A stretch of 64,000 nt of DNA from Balanoglossus misakiensis (Eukaryota > Hemichordata). The position numbers were made by a program, and so were the translations under genes. The stretch lies in NCBI GenBank assembly GCA_040954595.2, contig CM082594.2, positions 6,076,001 through 6,140,000 on the forward strand. The letters are read 5' to 3'. This document shows positions 13,788-26,190 of the stretch, one piece after another. The number at the start of each line of letters is the position of its first letter. The stretch's first letter is position 1. The notes beneath the pieces are model-generated. The model was given only the letters and a program-made list of their open reading frames with translations, was not told the origin of the DNA and searched no databases.

Positions 13788-16503
13788 GAGAAACGCGATG
13801 ATCGAGCTTGGGTAGTATTTAAAGCTTCCTTTGCGATCCTGCGGCCATGTTGATGAAGGGATTTTAAGCGACTTGATAAAAAATGGGCAAAACCATGGAT
13901 GACATTATAATTTCATGACATACCAAAATACACATTTTCCTGGACAACAGAACTAAATGAACACACTTTTCGGACATCTCGAAAACAGCTATATGCATAC
14001 AGGCAACAGCGGCCACATCTGCGCCTGGTTGCCATGGTAGTGCAAAGTTATGATCCTTGAGATTGTTTTAACGTCACGGATGCCCTTTTCCCGGCAAGTC
14101 TCCGCAATCATATCACTGGCGTCACCCGAGCGACATTTCAGCCGCCCGTAAAAACCCCATGGGTTTGATAAATGAACATCGGAGGTTACAACGTGTTTCA
14201 ATTAGTAGTCGAAGAGAATCTCGCCTGATACGTGAATGGAAACCGTCAAGAACGCGTCAGACATTTTCGTCGATTCTCTGTGGAAAGATGGTCTCGTTGT
14301 GCACCAATTGCCGCCTATTAGTTCCCTAGTACCATTTTGTGACCGGAGATTTGTGAGTTACATTTCTTGCGGGAGTCCTTTGCAAAATGCAAGCCTTGAA
14401 AATAATGAAACGTCGAATTTTGTTTGAATAATACAAGGGTCACAGTTCCTGTTTTTGTCGGCAGGCTAGTCGTTGTCCTCCGAAATGGAAATCGATTGCC
14501 CACCGGTGACTAATATAAGAGCGCTCCACGTGTTATTTGTCTGACATAACGATCGACAAGGCTGTAGTTCGTGTAACACTTCTAATTTGAAATATAGTCG
14601 TAAAGGTTGCACATATGGAACCCAGCTTAATATTAAATTCCCCATAGATACGCGCTCATAAACGCGAGAAAAATGATGTCGTACGATGGAGTGCTGTATG
14701 CTGCACAGACCACAATTTACTGGCTACGACGGTTTACGAGCTTCGGCGGCGGGCGGTCAGCTCAGGCTTCACATGGAAGCAGCCGGTCGTACATCTGTAA
14801 CGACCCCGAAATCTAACGGGCGGTGATGGTGATAAAAAATTATACATGTTTGCGTTTTATTAATAAATGAAAAACAATCGATGCCGGGTTTGGGGTTTGA
14901 GTCAAAGTCGCAACCGCGGGAGCAACCTCGACGGATGACTGTAATCAAATATGAAAAGTATAAAGATGTTGATAGGTTATGATTTAGTACAAAAAATCTC
15001 ACGGTTTGTGATTTAATACAAAATCTGATTTTGCCGTCTTTAATGAGCAGCGGGGATAACATGTCAAGCTGTAATGGTGAATGATTGCGTCTCTCGCGCC
15101 CTACAGCCCGAACAAATCACAAATCACGGCGAGCAAACAGAATACTTATCACTGTTGGGTTTGCAGTATACACGCATTACTACTGTACCCTTCAATGCAC
15201 AAACTCCCACATGATACACTCGCAAAGATAACGCGTTTCCGTCTCGCCGTTTCAAGTCCAAGGTCAAGCCGACACACCCACATCTATCAAGTGTCATAAA
15301 TGCATGGACGCACGATACGAGGTTTCACGAATTAATGGATTTTCTGAAGATATAGATGGGGAGCCTTCTGATCAGTACATCCTCGATATGAACAGCGCCT
15401 TTTCTAACAATGCCGCGTGAATGGCTGGCTTAGTAATCGACCTTGACATTGTGTAAAGTTATGAGGCTATCGACGGATTAAAAAAATTGCTTGTTGATAA
15501 AAGAAGAGATTGATGGGGATTAAGTTTAATCCCCACGGACTGAGACACAAAACACAGCGAATTTCAACCCCCGAGCTACTAACGCAGCCACTACACTGGT
15601 TACTCTATAGAAACTCCAGTCTTGTGCAGCCCAAAATATTGGGACTACAAAATCTAAATATTTTGTCTCGGAAACAGTGCTACCACCTCGGCACATTCGC
15701 CATGCTTCCTACGCCTTAACGCCAGACTTGTAAAAATAATAAACTGGTCAGATAATTTGGCCATGGGAACCAAGCTTCAGATACACCACCTTTGACTCGG
15801 CACATCACACCCCAGCTTAACAGACCACGACAAAATACGTCGTTTTTCATAACACTAGAATCAACGCGCCATAGAGAGGAAATGTCCTCAAATGGAAAAT
15901 GTCTGGCTAATACATTATAAATAGCATTCCATCAAGATGTTTCTAAGCGAGTCACGTAGCGCTGTGTAAAAAAATTAAGTTGCCTATCAAAGTAATAAGA
16001 ATTGATAAAATGCATAAAACCAAGATGAAAAGTACCCCCATGAGGAACTGACGAGAGTTTTGATAGCACGGGGGAGGTATAGCAATGAATCATTTATTCT
16101 CATAATCTTCACTTCACAGTTTTTGCATAATGGAGTGACTTGCCCATTTTTTGTGATGCAAGCTGTTCATTATACGATGGCTTTTTAAGACATAAGTTCT
16201 ATCTACATGACTGATTTACCTCCCGGCTGTGGCCTATGTCACGTATTGAGAAGGTTTTTACTGAAAGGGTTTCGTTTGCAACTCATCTGTCGTTTTTTGA
16301 TCTGCAAAACTAATATTAGCTGTTGGTCGATTTTGCGTCAGCTTGCCACCCGTGATGTACTTAAAAGCGGATTTACGAAATCAAAAGTGCTATCGGTTTT
16401 GAATAGCGCTCATTAATTATCAAATCTACCGTAAGCCCTGGGAACTTACAATATATGTCGTCTGTGAAGACTGGGTTTTGTATTTTGAGGTCACTGAGAC
16501 AGA

Positions 16504-16504
<1 letters not shown>

Positions 16505-16534
<30 letters not shown>

Positions 16535-16560
16535 ATTGGCGATGGCGATGATGATGATGG
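16505..16560. repeat. Compound GTT / GAT microsatellite
   Basis: Ten GTT units (16505-16534) are followed by GGCGAT and GAT units up to about 16560. An open frame across it translates as a valine run and is an artefact of the repeat. Confidence 0.95.
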
Positions 16561-17604
16561 GCCCACGGTGATATTACATTACATCACATTGGAAGTAAAC
16601 TCATTAGAGAAAACCGGTCGACAGATACGACTACTGGGGATTTACACTGCTCGGTTTTCACGCATCTCAGCGGACGTGAAACGCAATATTCAGCCAGTAG
16701 CAGCCTCGACTTCATTAAAATCTAACTGCACAACCCAGCGGTCGGAAAAAAATCGCAGTAAAATGTCAATTAGCGACAAACAAAACCAGCACGTTATTGA
16801 GAGTGTCTGTCGGGCAGCTCCAACAATTCCACAGGCGCGATCAACATTAGACGCAATCATTGCAAGACTGATACTGATTTTGGTAAATATCTAATTCCCC
16901 CGGCTGTTCGTCGTTACGTTAACATCTTTCCGAACCATGTCTCTGACAATTTGATGGTTGTATGTTATGTATCTGGCAGTATATATTACAGTGTCTCCCA
17001 CGATTAGCCGTAGACTGTCACCCGAACGGAGCAAATCGATGTGTTATAATACGCGACTGACACTACATAATGACTGAGCTGATTGGCTGTGCACACACAA
17101 CACCTTGCCACTGTCGGTACATTCGTAATGGGAGCACAAACAAGCAGAATTGGCTCGTGTCGATCTCAGGCTGCAATCTACAGGATACCTGTCTCGCACA
17201 GTTATGTAATTTACAGCGCAAGTGACAACTCAACCGTGTTTCAGGTTCTAAGAGAAGAATCTGCAGGTCATAACCCTATCAAAACAATATCCCATAAGCA
17301 AAAGACACCGCTTATGTCCCTTAAGATTGTACTTTAGTCATCCTCGAATACGCCCATTGAAATCATCAACGGCAAGTAGACCAGAATCGTGACTCTGAGA
17401 AACTAACTCTGGAATAAGACTGAAATAATATTTAGGACAACAAAACACGGTTTCTTATAATAATGGAAACTGCACGTTTCTATAGAATGGCGGTTTTGAT
17501 GAGATTTCAATTATTAATGCACGACATACTTGTGTGAAGCAAATGGGCCAATTACTACGATAAAAAGTTGTCTATTTATCATTCACCTACTCTGTGGAAC
17601 AAGC

Positions 17605-17677
17605 TTCTTAGTCTCAGTTACCCAGACCCCTCTGCTTCTTCCGTTGGCAGAGGGGTCTGGGTAACCGAGACTAACAA
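17605..17677. repeat. Strong hairpin-forming inverted repeat
   Basis: Arms at 17605-17635 and 17647-17677 are reverse complements at 29 of 31 positions, with an 11-base spacer at 17636-17646. The inner part of the stem contains CCCAGACCCCTCTGC and its complement. The mismatches are at 17607/17675 and at 17616/17666 (A opposite C). This is the longest stem seen in the window. It could be a foldback or miniature inverted-repeat element, or the precursor of a small RNA; nothing here decides between these. Confidence 0.85.
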
Positions 17678-18372
17678 ACGGTCAGAATACCCTCAGCGTG
17701 ACAATGAGTCGAACGTTTCGTCACAGATCACTCAGTTAAACAGTGGCACATTAAACTTTAGCAGTCCCACATTTGGAAGACACGGACCTGATTTTGGATG
17801 TGATCGAGATAACAATCGCATGTTGACAACGCTGCCGGCAAGGCGGGGCGCTGTAAGGTCGCACGGGGTCAACGCACGTCGAAGTGTAGAATAACAAAAG
17901 CGCAATGTGGTCAAACGGAGGCGTCGCCGTTATTGGTGGATGCAATGTGTACAGCGGGGTAACTCAGTTTTCTCGGTTGCTGTGGTGCGCGTCCGCTGCC
18001 CGGCAGCTGGGCCGTACGCGTGTTCTTTATGTGTTTACAGTGTCTGCAACAAGCTAGTTACGATATATCAACGGTGTAATTAAAGAGTACTGCTTATACC
18101 CTACCTTCGAAGGTTTAGTGCAGACGTGATCTTCAGTAAAAAAAATAACGACACGGTGTTCACTAATGAGGAACGGTTTTCTATTAAGACGTGTGCAATG
18201 TTTTGCGTGTGTGTCTTACACTATATCGCTATCTAAAGCTCTACATTCGAATAAACGGCACAAACATTTGAGGAATGTCTGTACCTATACGTATAGGCCC
18301 TGTTGATTTACTGTGGTCCATGACAGGGGAACGGCCACGACTTATGACGGTCCGACGAACATAAGAACTTAC

Positions 18373-19189
18373 TTCGGGATTTGGGCATGATTTTCTCTAG
18401 CAGGATATTCCTGAAGCTGTATTCCCGTTGTTCCTTCGATAGGTGCTCGTTGAACGTCTGATCTTGATTGTCTTCCGGGTACTTGAGCTTCAGAGACGGG
18501 TCCGCGGCCCGGGCCTGTTCGATGGCCCTCAAGAACTCGGCTTTGAAGAAGGAACACTCCCGGAAGGGAACGCCGCCGCGCTGCTCGTTCTTGCGCATGA
18601 TGGCGATCGTTCCGTAGTTGAAGTACATCAGCAGGCTGGTCATGGCCTCCGCGGCCTTGCTGTGGACGCCCTGCACCCGGGTCAGCATCTTGTACTCGGT
18701 CTCCTTGTTGGCGAAGGAGCGGCCGCCGGCGCCGGCCGTCAGCACGGGGATGTTCCAGTGGCTGGCCACGCGGATGACCGGCGCGGCGGCGTAGGAGCAG
18801 GGCGGGCCGAAGAAGGCGTCAATGTTGATGTCGTTGATGTCGTTGATGAGATCGACCACCTGCCGCATGGTGACGAACGAATAGCACTGGGTATCCTCCA
18901 CCTGCATGGTGATATTGCTGTTCGGCAGCAAATCCTGGTCGAGGTTGACCTTGTCGATGGCGATTTGCAGACTTGGTCCCACCATCTCCAGACGGTAAGG
19001 GAACATGCTGACCAAGCCGTACCAGCGCTCGCTGTCGCTGGCCGGCAGAAGAGCGCCGACGCGAAGGTTCAAGACCTGGTCCTCATCCACGTAAAACGCG
19101 TTCGCGTTGCACAGTAAGTTCGCTAACACTAACAAGGGTATGCCGTTAGACCTCGTGGACACAAGGGTAAACATGCTGAATAGATACAT
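18373..19189 (-). CDS. Exon A: first exon, natriuretic peptide receptor-like ligand-binding domain
   Basis: This first coding exon holds 272 codons plus one base. Translation can start at the ATG at 19189 or the in-frame ATG at 19174; the second gives the tidier signal peptide, ending near ...LLCNANA (about residue 31). Landmarks, counted from 19189, are FPYRLEMVGP (63-72), sequon NIT (92-94), Cys102, FFGPPC with Cys131, YAAAPVIRVASHWNIPVLTA (133-152) and Cys212 in FRECSFF. Cys102/Cys131 match the conserved first disulfide of NPR ectodomains. Cys212 should pair with a cysteine encoded by a later exon, so this exon alone is not a complete domain. The coding part ends CGA A|GTAAGT (donor at 372-367), a phase 1 junction. 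Reading through the donor gives a stop after about 20 more residues, at 18308. The exon is clearly GC-richer than its surroundings. It is a more distant relative of B and C. Downstream exons were not found in the window. Confidence 0.92.
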
Positions 19190-19239
19190 CCTATCGTACC
19201 TTCATGTACGGTTAGTAGAGTGTTGTTCTCTCACTGTAT

Positions 19240-19249
19240 TGCTGAGTCA
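19240..19249. promoter_or_regulatory. AP-1/Maf-type element upstream of exon A
   Basis: TGCTGAGTCA (TGACTCAGCA on the gene strand) matches a half-Maf plus AP-1 core. It lies about 50 bp upstream of the exon A ATG, where the 5' UTR or promoter would be. Assigned by motif only. Confidence 0.3.
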
Positions 19250-19519
19250 AAGCACTTCTGCCAAATACATAATACATGTACATACATTATCTGCGGCGGA
19301 AAAGCGACCGTCAGCGGTCGTCACTCCACGGAGAGCATGGCACAGAAATTTCTTCTCGTCACAGTAACAATGGCATGGTCTGTTATTCACTGCAGTTTTT
19401 TTCTGATTCAAGGGGTTAAGTGTCCATCATCCGTGACAGGCCCGCAACGCATTGCTTCGTGTACACGCACCCCGTTAAGTTTTATCGCTAAGGCAAACGA
19501 CAACCTACTTGCGAAGAAG

Positions 19520-19529
19520 GCGCATGTGC
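19520..19529. promoter_or_regulatory. GCGCATGTGC motif upstream of exon A
   Basis: A ten-base NRF-1-like core about 330 bp upstream of the exon A ATG. The identical ten bases occur at almost the same distance upstream of exon B (50670-50679), which makes it a candidate shared promoter element. Confidence 0.35.
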
Positions 19530-22500
19530 AGTTGCGGTTGCCAATCGCGATCGTCCCCACTTGGAACCTGGATCATTCCACTGGGCTGGCGAGCTGGAGG
19601 TGTAGTGACCCGACTCTGCTGTCGTGACGGATTCGCGGCGTTTCAGTCATTTGTGCAAAAGCACCACGCGCAGTAGTCGATGATAGATCACACTCGGAAA
19701 GCAGTCATGGCTGACCTGAAGCGCGACAGGGCATTATGTATATACATACGCCCTGGACGCTTTCAAAATAAAAGTGGACTAAAAACAGAAAATGTTTTAT
19801 GTCCGGCGTTCGGACAACGGACGAAGATTTCTTTCTTCAATTTTTTTATTCTGTCTGGAATTTAATTGAACCTGTCGATATCTTCTCGACTAACGGATAT
19901 GGCATGGTGATATTACGGACATGTTTATAAGGCGAATCCAAATAATTTGCCAATTTAACGCCGTTTTCAACTTTTATGCCACAATTTACACCCACCGCCC
20001 TAACCAAGTCTCTGATAGCAACATAACGCCTTCTGCACGCCATCTTCTCAGCTGGTAACAGTCGTCCTGCTTCGACCATGATTGCAAAATTATAAGAGCC
20101 GGCACAGTTAAACCATTTTTTTAAACTAGGCAAATAAAATTACCACGAGAAGTCACCTTAATTGACATAGTCAAATATGCACAGCAGAATAAAAAGAACC
20201 TGTAATGTAATTTGCTTCGGTTCAATGGATGCGGGGAGTAAATTTAAAGATTTTTTTTCTTAATTCCGGTGTGATGTTTACTTTGCTGATTACTGTATTT
20301 CATATCACAGTTGAAATCACGTGATTTGGTGAGGATCGCGGCGGCTGCGCGCGCAATGTGCCACGAGCATCGCCATACTCAAATGTTGCTTTAAATTTGG
20401 TATTGCAAATGGCTACACCTCTTGTAAACTACGGGCGGGCAAACGAACTAAATCGAGCTTCCAACAAAGCGGAAATGGGAACAAAAGAGAACTGAAGAAG
20501 AAACCATGCCGTTTAGCAAACATTGCTTCGGGCAAAGTCTGGCTTGTAAAGAAATCCGTGTCTGATAACTGAACATGAATAGTTCATATATGTCGCATGA
20601 TTAGTTGATCTTCGGATACTCATCAACGTTGACATTTGGACAATTGCGTTTTCCAAGACAAGCAGATGGTTTTGCAGGCGACAATCTCAGCTTACAGTAT
20701 CTATTTCCCTCTTGTCTTTTCCCCTCGAATGAACCTCACTGAGATTTACTTATAAATATGCGATGAATCTGGTGTATGCGATTTAAAAAAAAACGTGTGG
20801 GATGGCGCATTCTGACCAGTTATACAAACGTATGGAATTTTTACATCTGCATCGACAAAGGACACTGACGACAAAATCAGATTTCAATTCGGTAATTCAA
20901 TCAGCATGTCTGTAGATGTATCCCCTGATCACCGCTATTGACGCGATGAAAGAAAGGAGAGAATTAATCTATGTACCTATAGTTTGAATTCGAATTCAGC
21001 TGAACGTTTACTGAACATTCGTGCGCTGGCTTTCCTCCCTCTGGGTGTGTGTATAGAAATGCAAGCGGGTGATGGCTCGAAGCGAGGATACGTGGATTCT
21101 TCTTAGGGGATTACACCGTGTAATCTTAGCTTTATCGCGGCCACGTTAACAAACACGCAAGAGTTCTTCAATTTCCTTTCTGTTTAATCCGGGGACTGGG
21201 TGAAAAATCGCTCCGAACGACAGCTGGCCGTTTTGTTCAGTTTCGTGGTTACGGCGATCAGGACTGAAATGGGCGATACGCGGTCGGCAGAATTGACATC
21301 CTCTAGCACGCTGACGTAAATTGCATCCATTTCGAACACCTGTAATCTCATCGAATCGATTCAGGAACACAAAAAAGGTTGTCACCGAGAGTGTCCCTGC
21401 TAAATAAAGATACACCACACTACTCGACCGATACTTATCGTGACCGCAGCAAGAGTCATTCGAGCGCTGTACATGTGTACCAAAATTCTAAACTTTCAAA
21501 GCACAGTCTTTTTGAAAAAATCACATTTTCTAGTACTAAACATATCTATTCTGTATAAGTTTTGATGCATGCCTCACAGTTTAATATCTTTCGAAATTAG
21601 CCAAAAACAACAACTTGTCCGTGTATTAATTACAAAGAACAACGACTTATAAATCTCTATCGGCTCTCACTTTTGTGCAAAATGACACATGACTTAATTC
21701 AGATGTGCAGGCTAGGCATGTCATTGGGAACTGCGAGTAACACCAAAAGTTGTATCTATCGTGCCGTGATGTAATTACAGCGACGAGCGTGAACGGCCTA
21801 ACTTTCTCGCCAGTACATTAAGTTATATGGCGGGGAGATGCGACAAAAGTCTGGGAATAATATCGAGGAGGTGCATTCAAATGATAATTGGGTGAACTCG
21901 TAATCCCATCTTTAATTTGATTCTTGCCGAATCGATAGTGCTTCACTCCCGAGTTTTTTATTCCCTCGTTACGTCCACCATTTCATTAGTATAGGAAGCG
22001 CCAAATCCCGCTGTGAAATCGAAGGTCTCGCGTGCGTAGCCGGTGCTGTGGTTTTTATGAAGAGTTTATGGACGGTTTGCCGGATATTAACGCGAGACCC
22101 GGTGTGCGCTTTCCGGTTCCGCCGCCGCACTCGCCTTTAATGGCGCAGAGTTTCTGGCTCTCCCTGCTGCCACCCCGCGTCGGATGGAGTTGAAAAGAGG
22201 CTGGCATAAATAACGGTTTAATACCCAAGGCTTTCGTATTATATAAATTTTACTACCTTTTTTAATTGAAATAATTCCCAAAAGTTTACAGTGTCCCCTT
22301 TCTGTTCTTATAGTCGTTATAACGACCGCCGCGAGAACACAGATATGATGATTCTGGAGAGGGGAATTCGGCGGCGACAAGAGGGACCTTGACATGCAGA
22401 CGAACTATTGATGTAAGCATTGTAGTCAGGCGGACCGAGCAGAGAGATTGCGGTTTTACATGAATAAGGAAAACAGTCCTCGTGTTTACTCACCAAAGCT

Positions 22501-24432
22501 ATTGAACATGTTGATGTAAGGACAACATATGTCGGAAAAATATGCTCGCGTCCAATATTTTGAGGATATTCGGCATTTTGATGGAAGCGCATATTAGCCT
22601 AGTATAAAAAGTATGCAGTTAAAGGGTTTATTGTCCTATCTGTGGGTGCAGTTTCTCCTTACATTGAAAAAAACCTGCTCACCAAGCAAACATTAAACAG
22701 GCGTAAATGATGAGTGCCGTGTGCGTTGCAGTATAAACGAAGCGGCATATAATCGGAAACATAAACCAGAAAATGAAATAGTGAGTCTAGGTGATAGCAC
22801 AGGATTAAAACTCAACACTCAAATCACGAACATGCTGTATTTGCGCAAGATGTTTTACGATCGTAGTCTAGAAAAAAATATATGTTGGAAACACAAACCA
22901 CAGAAATGGTACACGTAAGCCAGTATCACCGATTATCGTCCTGCTGTCATGTGACCTCAAATTGTCATCTCCAATTTTACACCAAGCAAATATTCCTCAA
23001 TAACCCATTTTCTGGTAAATCCGATTGGGATATTCTTTGCTTAAATCACCTTGCTCGTATATAACTGGCGGATAAAATATGTCTCGCATGTAGTGGGATT
23101 GAAAACAAGGACTTGCGCAGAGCAAATACAAAATGGACGTCGACCTTCGGTAAGAAGGACGCCCTTTGATAAAAACTTTAAATGACAAAGTACACTCTGA
23201 AATACTAGGTAAACATAAAGTTCACGTAGACCATTTCAGCCAGCAATAACACTCCTTGACAACGACTCGAGGAATGTGCAAAACCCCTATTTTTATTGCA
23301 CTCCACTGACTTCTCTAATAGAATTGAAATCGTTAACTGGCTGCCCGGCTAATTCGCAAACAAATAACGACGTCCCTAAGAGGAATGGTCCTCCTAAATA
23401 TTGATCTTAGCCAACTTCATTTGGATGTTGCTAGACCAAGTCAGAAATGCCATTGAACGGAGGTACATGTATGCCGCGCCCGCGTACCCAAAACAACACT
23501 GGGCACGATCAAGGCCAGCTGTAGTTCGCGCGGAAGTGATTAAGTTAAATGTCGAAATAGCTGTTCTTGTGCAGTGATCACAACAACGTTTATCCCCCTT
23601 CCGTTCCCTCCTGTCATTTCCCCTCCCCTTCCTTCTCCCTGTCCTCAATGTCAATTCCATTATCACAAATCATTGGTATAATGCTACAGTTTATAACGGT
23701 GGAGCTGCACCTATCAATAAACGACAGGGCACGAGAGGTGAATGTCTCTGGGCGAGGAAAACAAATGAATGCTCGTATGGTGATCGTTCTCTTGGGACTG
23801 ACTGCATATGCAATGCGACACAGATCTAGTGACAGGCACGAGATAACATTTGAAAACTTTTTCGAGTTTGAAATAAAATCCGACAGAAATCCCCCCTTAC
23901 TGAGACAGACAGACAGTCATTTCAAGACCAAACAGCGGACCACTCGCCCAGTCTTCACTACTCGTATGAATATCCTTGTTCTTGAAAACGCCGAGTTGGC
24001 AGAAACATTTAAATTCAATTCTAGGGTTGTTTCTTGTTACAAGGAAAAGTAAATGCGCACCTCTGGGCAAGAACTAGCTCTGCTGTGTCCCCTGAGCCCA
24101 CCGCTGAAAATTGGGTTCATTTCAAAGACTTAATCTCATAAATCATTACGTGTACATAAACTCCGCTGTACCAGCAATACTGTCAAACGCATCTGTTTGG
24201 GCCCTGGCCTGCCCTAAGCTATAATATGCAAAAATATACATTTCACATATCTATAAATTTCTTCGTTTTACATTTCGCGTAGATAATATAGTTTTATGTC
24301 CCTTTCAGTTGCCTTTATTTGATTAATGGTTTGGAAATGATTTTATTATCATTTGTAGCTGATCGAGTTTGTGTATTTTATACTGGCGCCATTTTTGCTG
24401 GAGATGTTTGCTGCTCACGACGAAAAAATAAC

Positions 24433-24449
24433 GATGGTGGTGGTGGTGG

Positions 24450-24507
<58 letters not shown>
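24433..24507. repeat. GGT / GAT microsatellite
   Basis: About six GGT-type units are followed by 19 uninterrupted GAT units (24451-24507). The overlapping open frame with glycine and aspartate runs is a product of the repeat. Confidence 0.95.
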
Positions 24508-24508
<1 letters not shown>

Positions 24509-24755
24509 TAATTATTGTCAAGGCAACTCACTGCGTTAGGTCACGGACTGGGGTTAGGTTGATTCAATTCAAAGTTAACATGTTTCCATCAACACTTAAA
24601 TAACGGTGCGCAATCATTAGAATAACTGGAATTTCCTTCTATTGTCCATGGAACAATACAATACACACACACCAGGGATAGCATTACCCTGCGTGAACTG
24701 AAAGAACAATAAGCTCCCACGTCCTCTACTGTTCACGCAGTTGTCGGACTCCTTG

Positions 24756-24763
24756 TGACGTCA
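24756..24763. promoter_or_regulatory. CRE palindrome TGACGTCA
   Basis: A perfect CRE full site in AT-rich non-coding DNA. Confidence 0.2.
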
Positions 24764-26028
24764 ATTTTTTAGACCGAGTGATAAAAAGGATTGTATAAGT
24801 ATCAGAAAACACCTGCACGATCAGTCTTCATAATGATCAAACGAGGGACTTGTCGATGAATAAAGACGTCAAAAGCAGACTGGTTTCCAGAGTCTGCAAG
24901 TATCAACAGGGCTGCACAAATGCTTTGGATGACGGCCACGATTCCTTTAATGTTTGCTTTCAACAAGAGAGTTTTTGAGTGCCTGCAAACCGGTGGCCGA
25001 CACAAAGTGTACTGGCACGCTCAGACAAGCTACGAGGTCAAAAGTCTGGGCCGTCTTTGCAGGGAACTCGGTAGGCATCTTGTACCGCGCACCACGTCAA
25101 ACCGAGAATCGTGCTCTGAATCCCAACTCCCACGTGAAGTTGGTGGGTATCATTGCGTGTGATCAAATTCTGAAATGGTGTACATGTACTGTTGCTTTTA
25201 CTGTTGGCAGTGCGTCAGGATGATGACACGGAGGAGTCTTTAAACTCTTTCGCAATCTATCAGAATGACTTGCCGGGCATGATTTCATATTCTCCCCACT
25301 TAAGTGCAGAAATGATGCACTCTCACGATTTCCAATGAAGACGATACACATTCTCAAATAAACCTGGTAAAAGATGTCTCTCTGTCTGTCAAGCATACAT
25401 GTACTGATGCGTTGAACCGTTCTAAAAGAACCGCAATCCTTATTTCATCAGCAAAAAATCATTAACCTTTCAGACTATCCATTCGTAGTCACACAGCGAA
25501 CGCTGACATTGACAGCGATACCAAAGGTCAGCAGCACTTTTTAAATACAATTAAAAAAAAACCAGAACATTCTTATGCCAAGGAATTATTTTCCTGATAC
25601 CGTCAATAATGACCTACCAGAGTGGTTCGATATTATTGAATATTTTCAAAGAGTCTCCGTACACTAAATAATTATTTGCCCATGATTCTGACCATGAGAT
25701 ACACAAGCTTTGATTAAAGCACAGTTTACAATGATCATATATACATGACTGTATTTGAAAGCCTTTTGCTTATTTTAACTTAAATGGCAGAAGTGTCTCT
25801 CCATGCAAAGAATGGTCTTGAGAACGATAACGATACTGTGTCTCTTCAAGTGCACTCAGTAAAGTTACATATCACATCAAAAAGTAATTCAGTTCAGTTT
25901 ACTCTTTTCTAGCAAAACTGGCTGTTCATTTAGTGTGTACCTACTTACGGACATTGTTATTTCAATTTTTCATTCATTCACATTCATAAGCTTATTGTTG
26001 GGCAACCTTTTCATATATCATTGCGGGC

Positions 26029-26050
26029 ATTATTAAATCTATTTAATAAT
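26029..26050. repeat. AT-rich short palindrome
   Basis: ATTATTAAAT and its reverse complement are separated by CT, giving a perfect 10-bp stem. Short AT palindromes arise easily by chance. Confidence 0.5.
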
Positions 26051-26182
26051 CTAAGCGGCTTAGTTACTCGCGACAAATAATCACACCATGATGGCCGGTT
26101 AATCTCGAGGCTTTTTTTTCGACATCCCCATCATTCACAAAAAAGTCACGAGTAATGTTCCCGTTATTTGGCGGCGTTAATG

Positions 26183-26190
26183 TGACGTCA
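26183..26190. promoter_or_regulatory. CRE palindrome TGACGTCA
   Basis: A perfect CRE full site in a short CpG-containing patch (about 26160-26220) within AT-rich DNA. Confidence 0.25.

Larger units (their letters stand above)
377..18372. other. Non-coding stretch between exons A and D
   Basis: About 18 kb, mostly AT-rich, with no exon I can recognise. It should hold the upstream region of exon D (right of 376) and, depending on gene structure, the intron downstream of exon A. The longest open frame, 190 codons on the minus strand at 1581-2153, has no recognisable domain. Named items are listed separately: the NRF-1-like palindrome, two CRE palindromes, the 22-bp duplication, the GTT/GAT microsatellite and the 17605-17677 hairpin. 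Short GC-rich patches near 12220-12530 and 13500-13620 show no receptor motif. Small exons could have been missed by eye. Confidence 0.6.

Noticed and set aside
16478-16894. Plus-strand open frame with a valine run
   Set aside because: Starts in and depends on the GTT/GAT microsatellite; the remainder has no protein signature.
18443-19117. Plus-strand open frame of 224 codons opposite exon A
   Set aside because: It is the antisense shadow of exon A. The exon's GC-rich third positions suppress stop codons on the other strand, and the translation is valine- and histidine-rich with no domain.
24319-24603. Plus-strand open frame with glycine and aspartate runs
   Set aside because: Direct translation of the GGT/GAT microsatellite.
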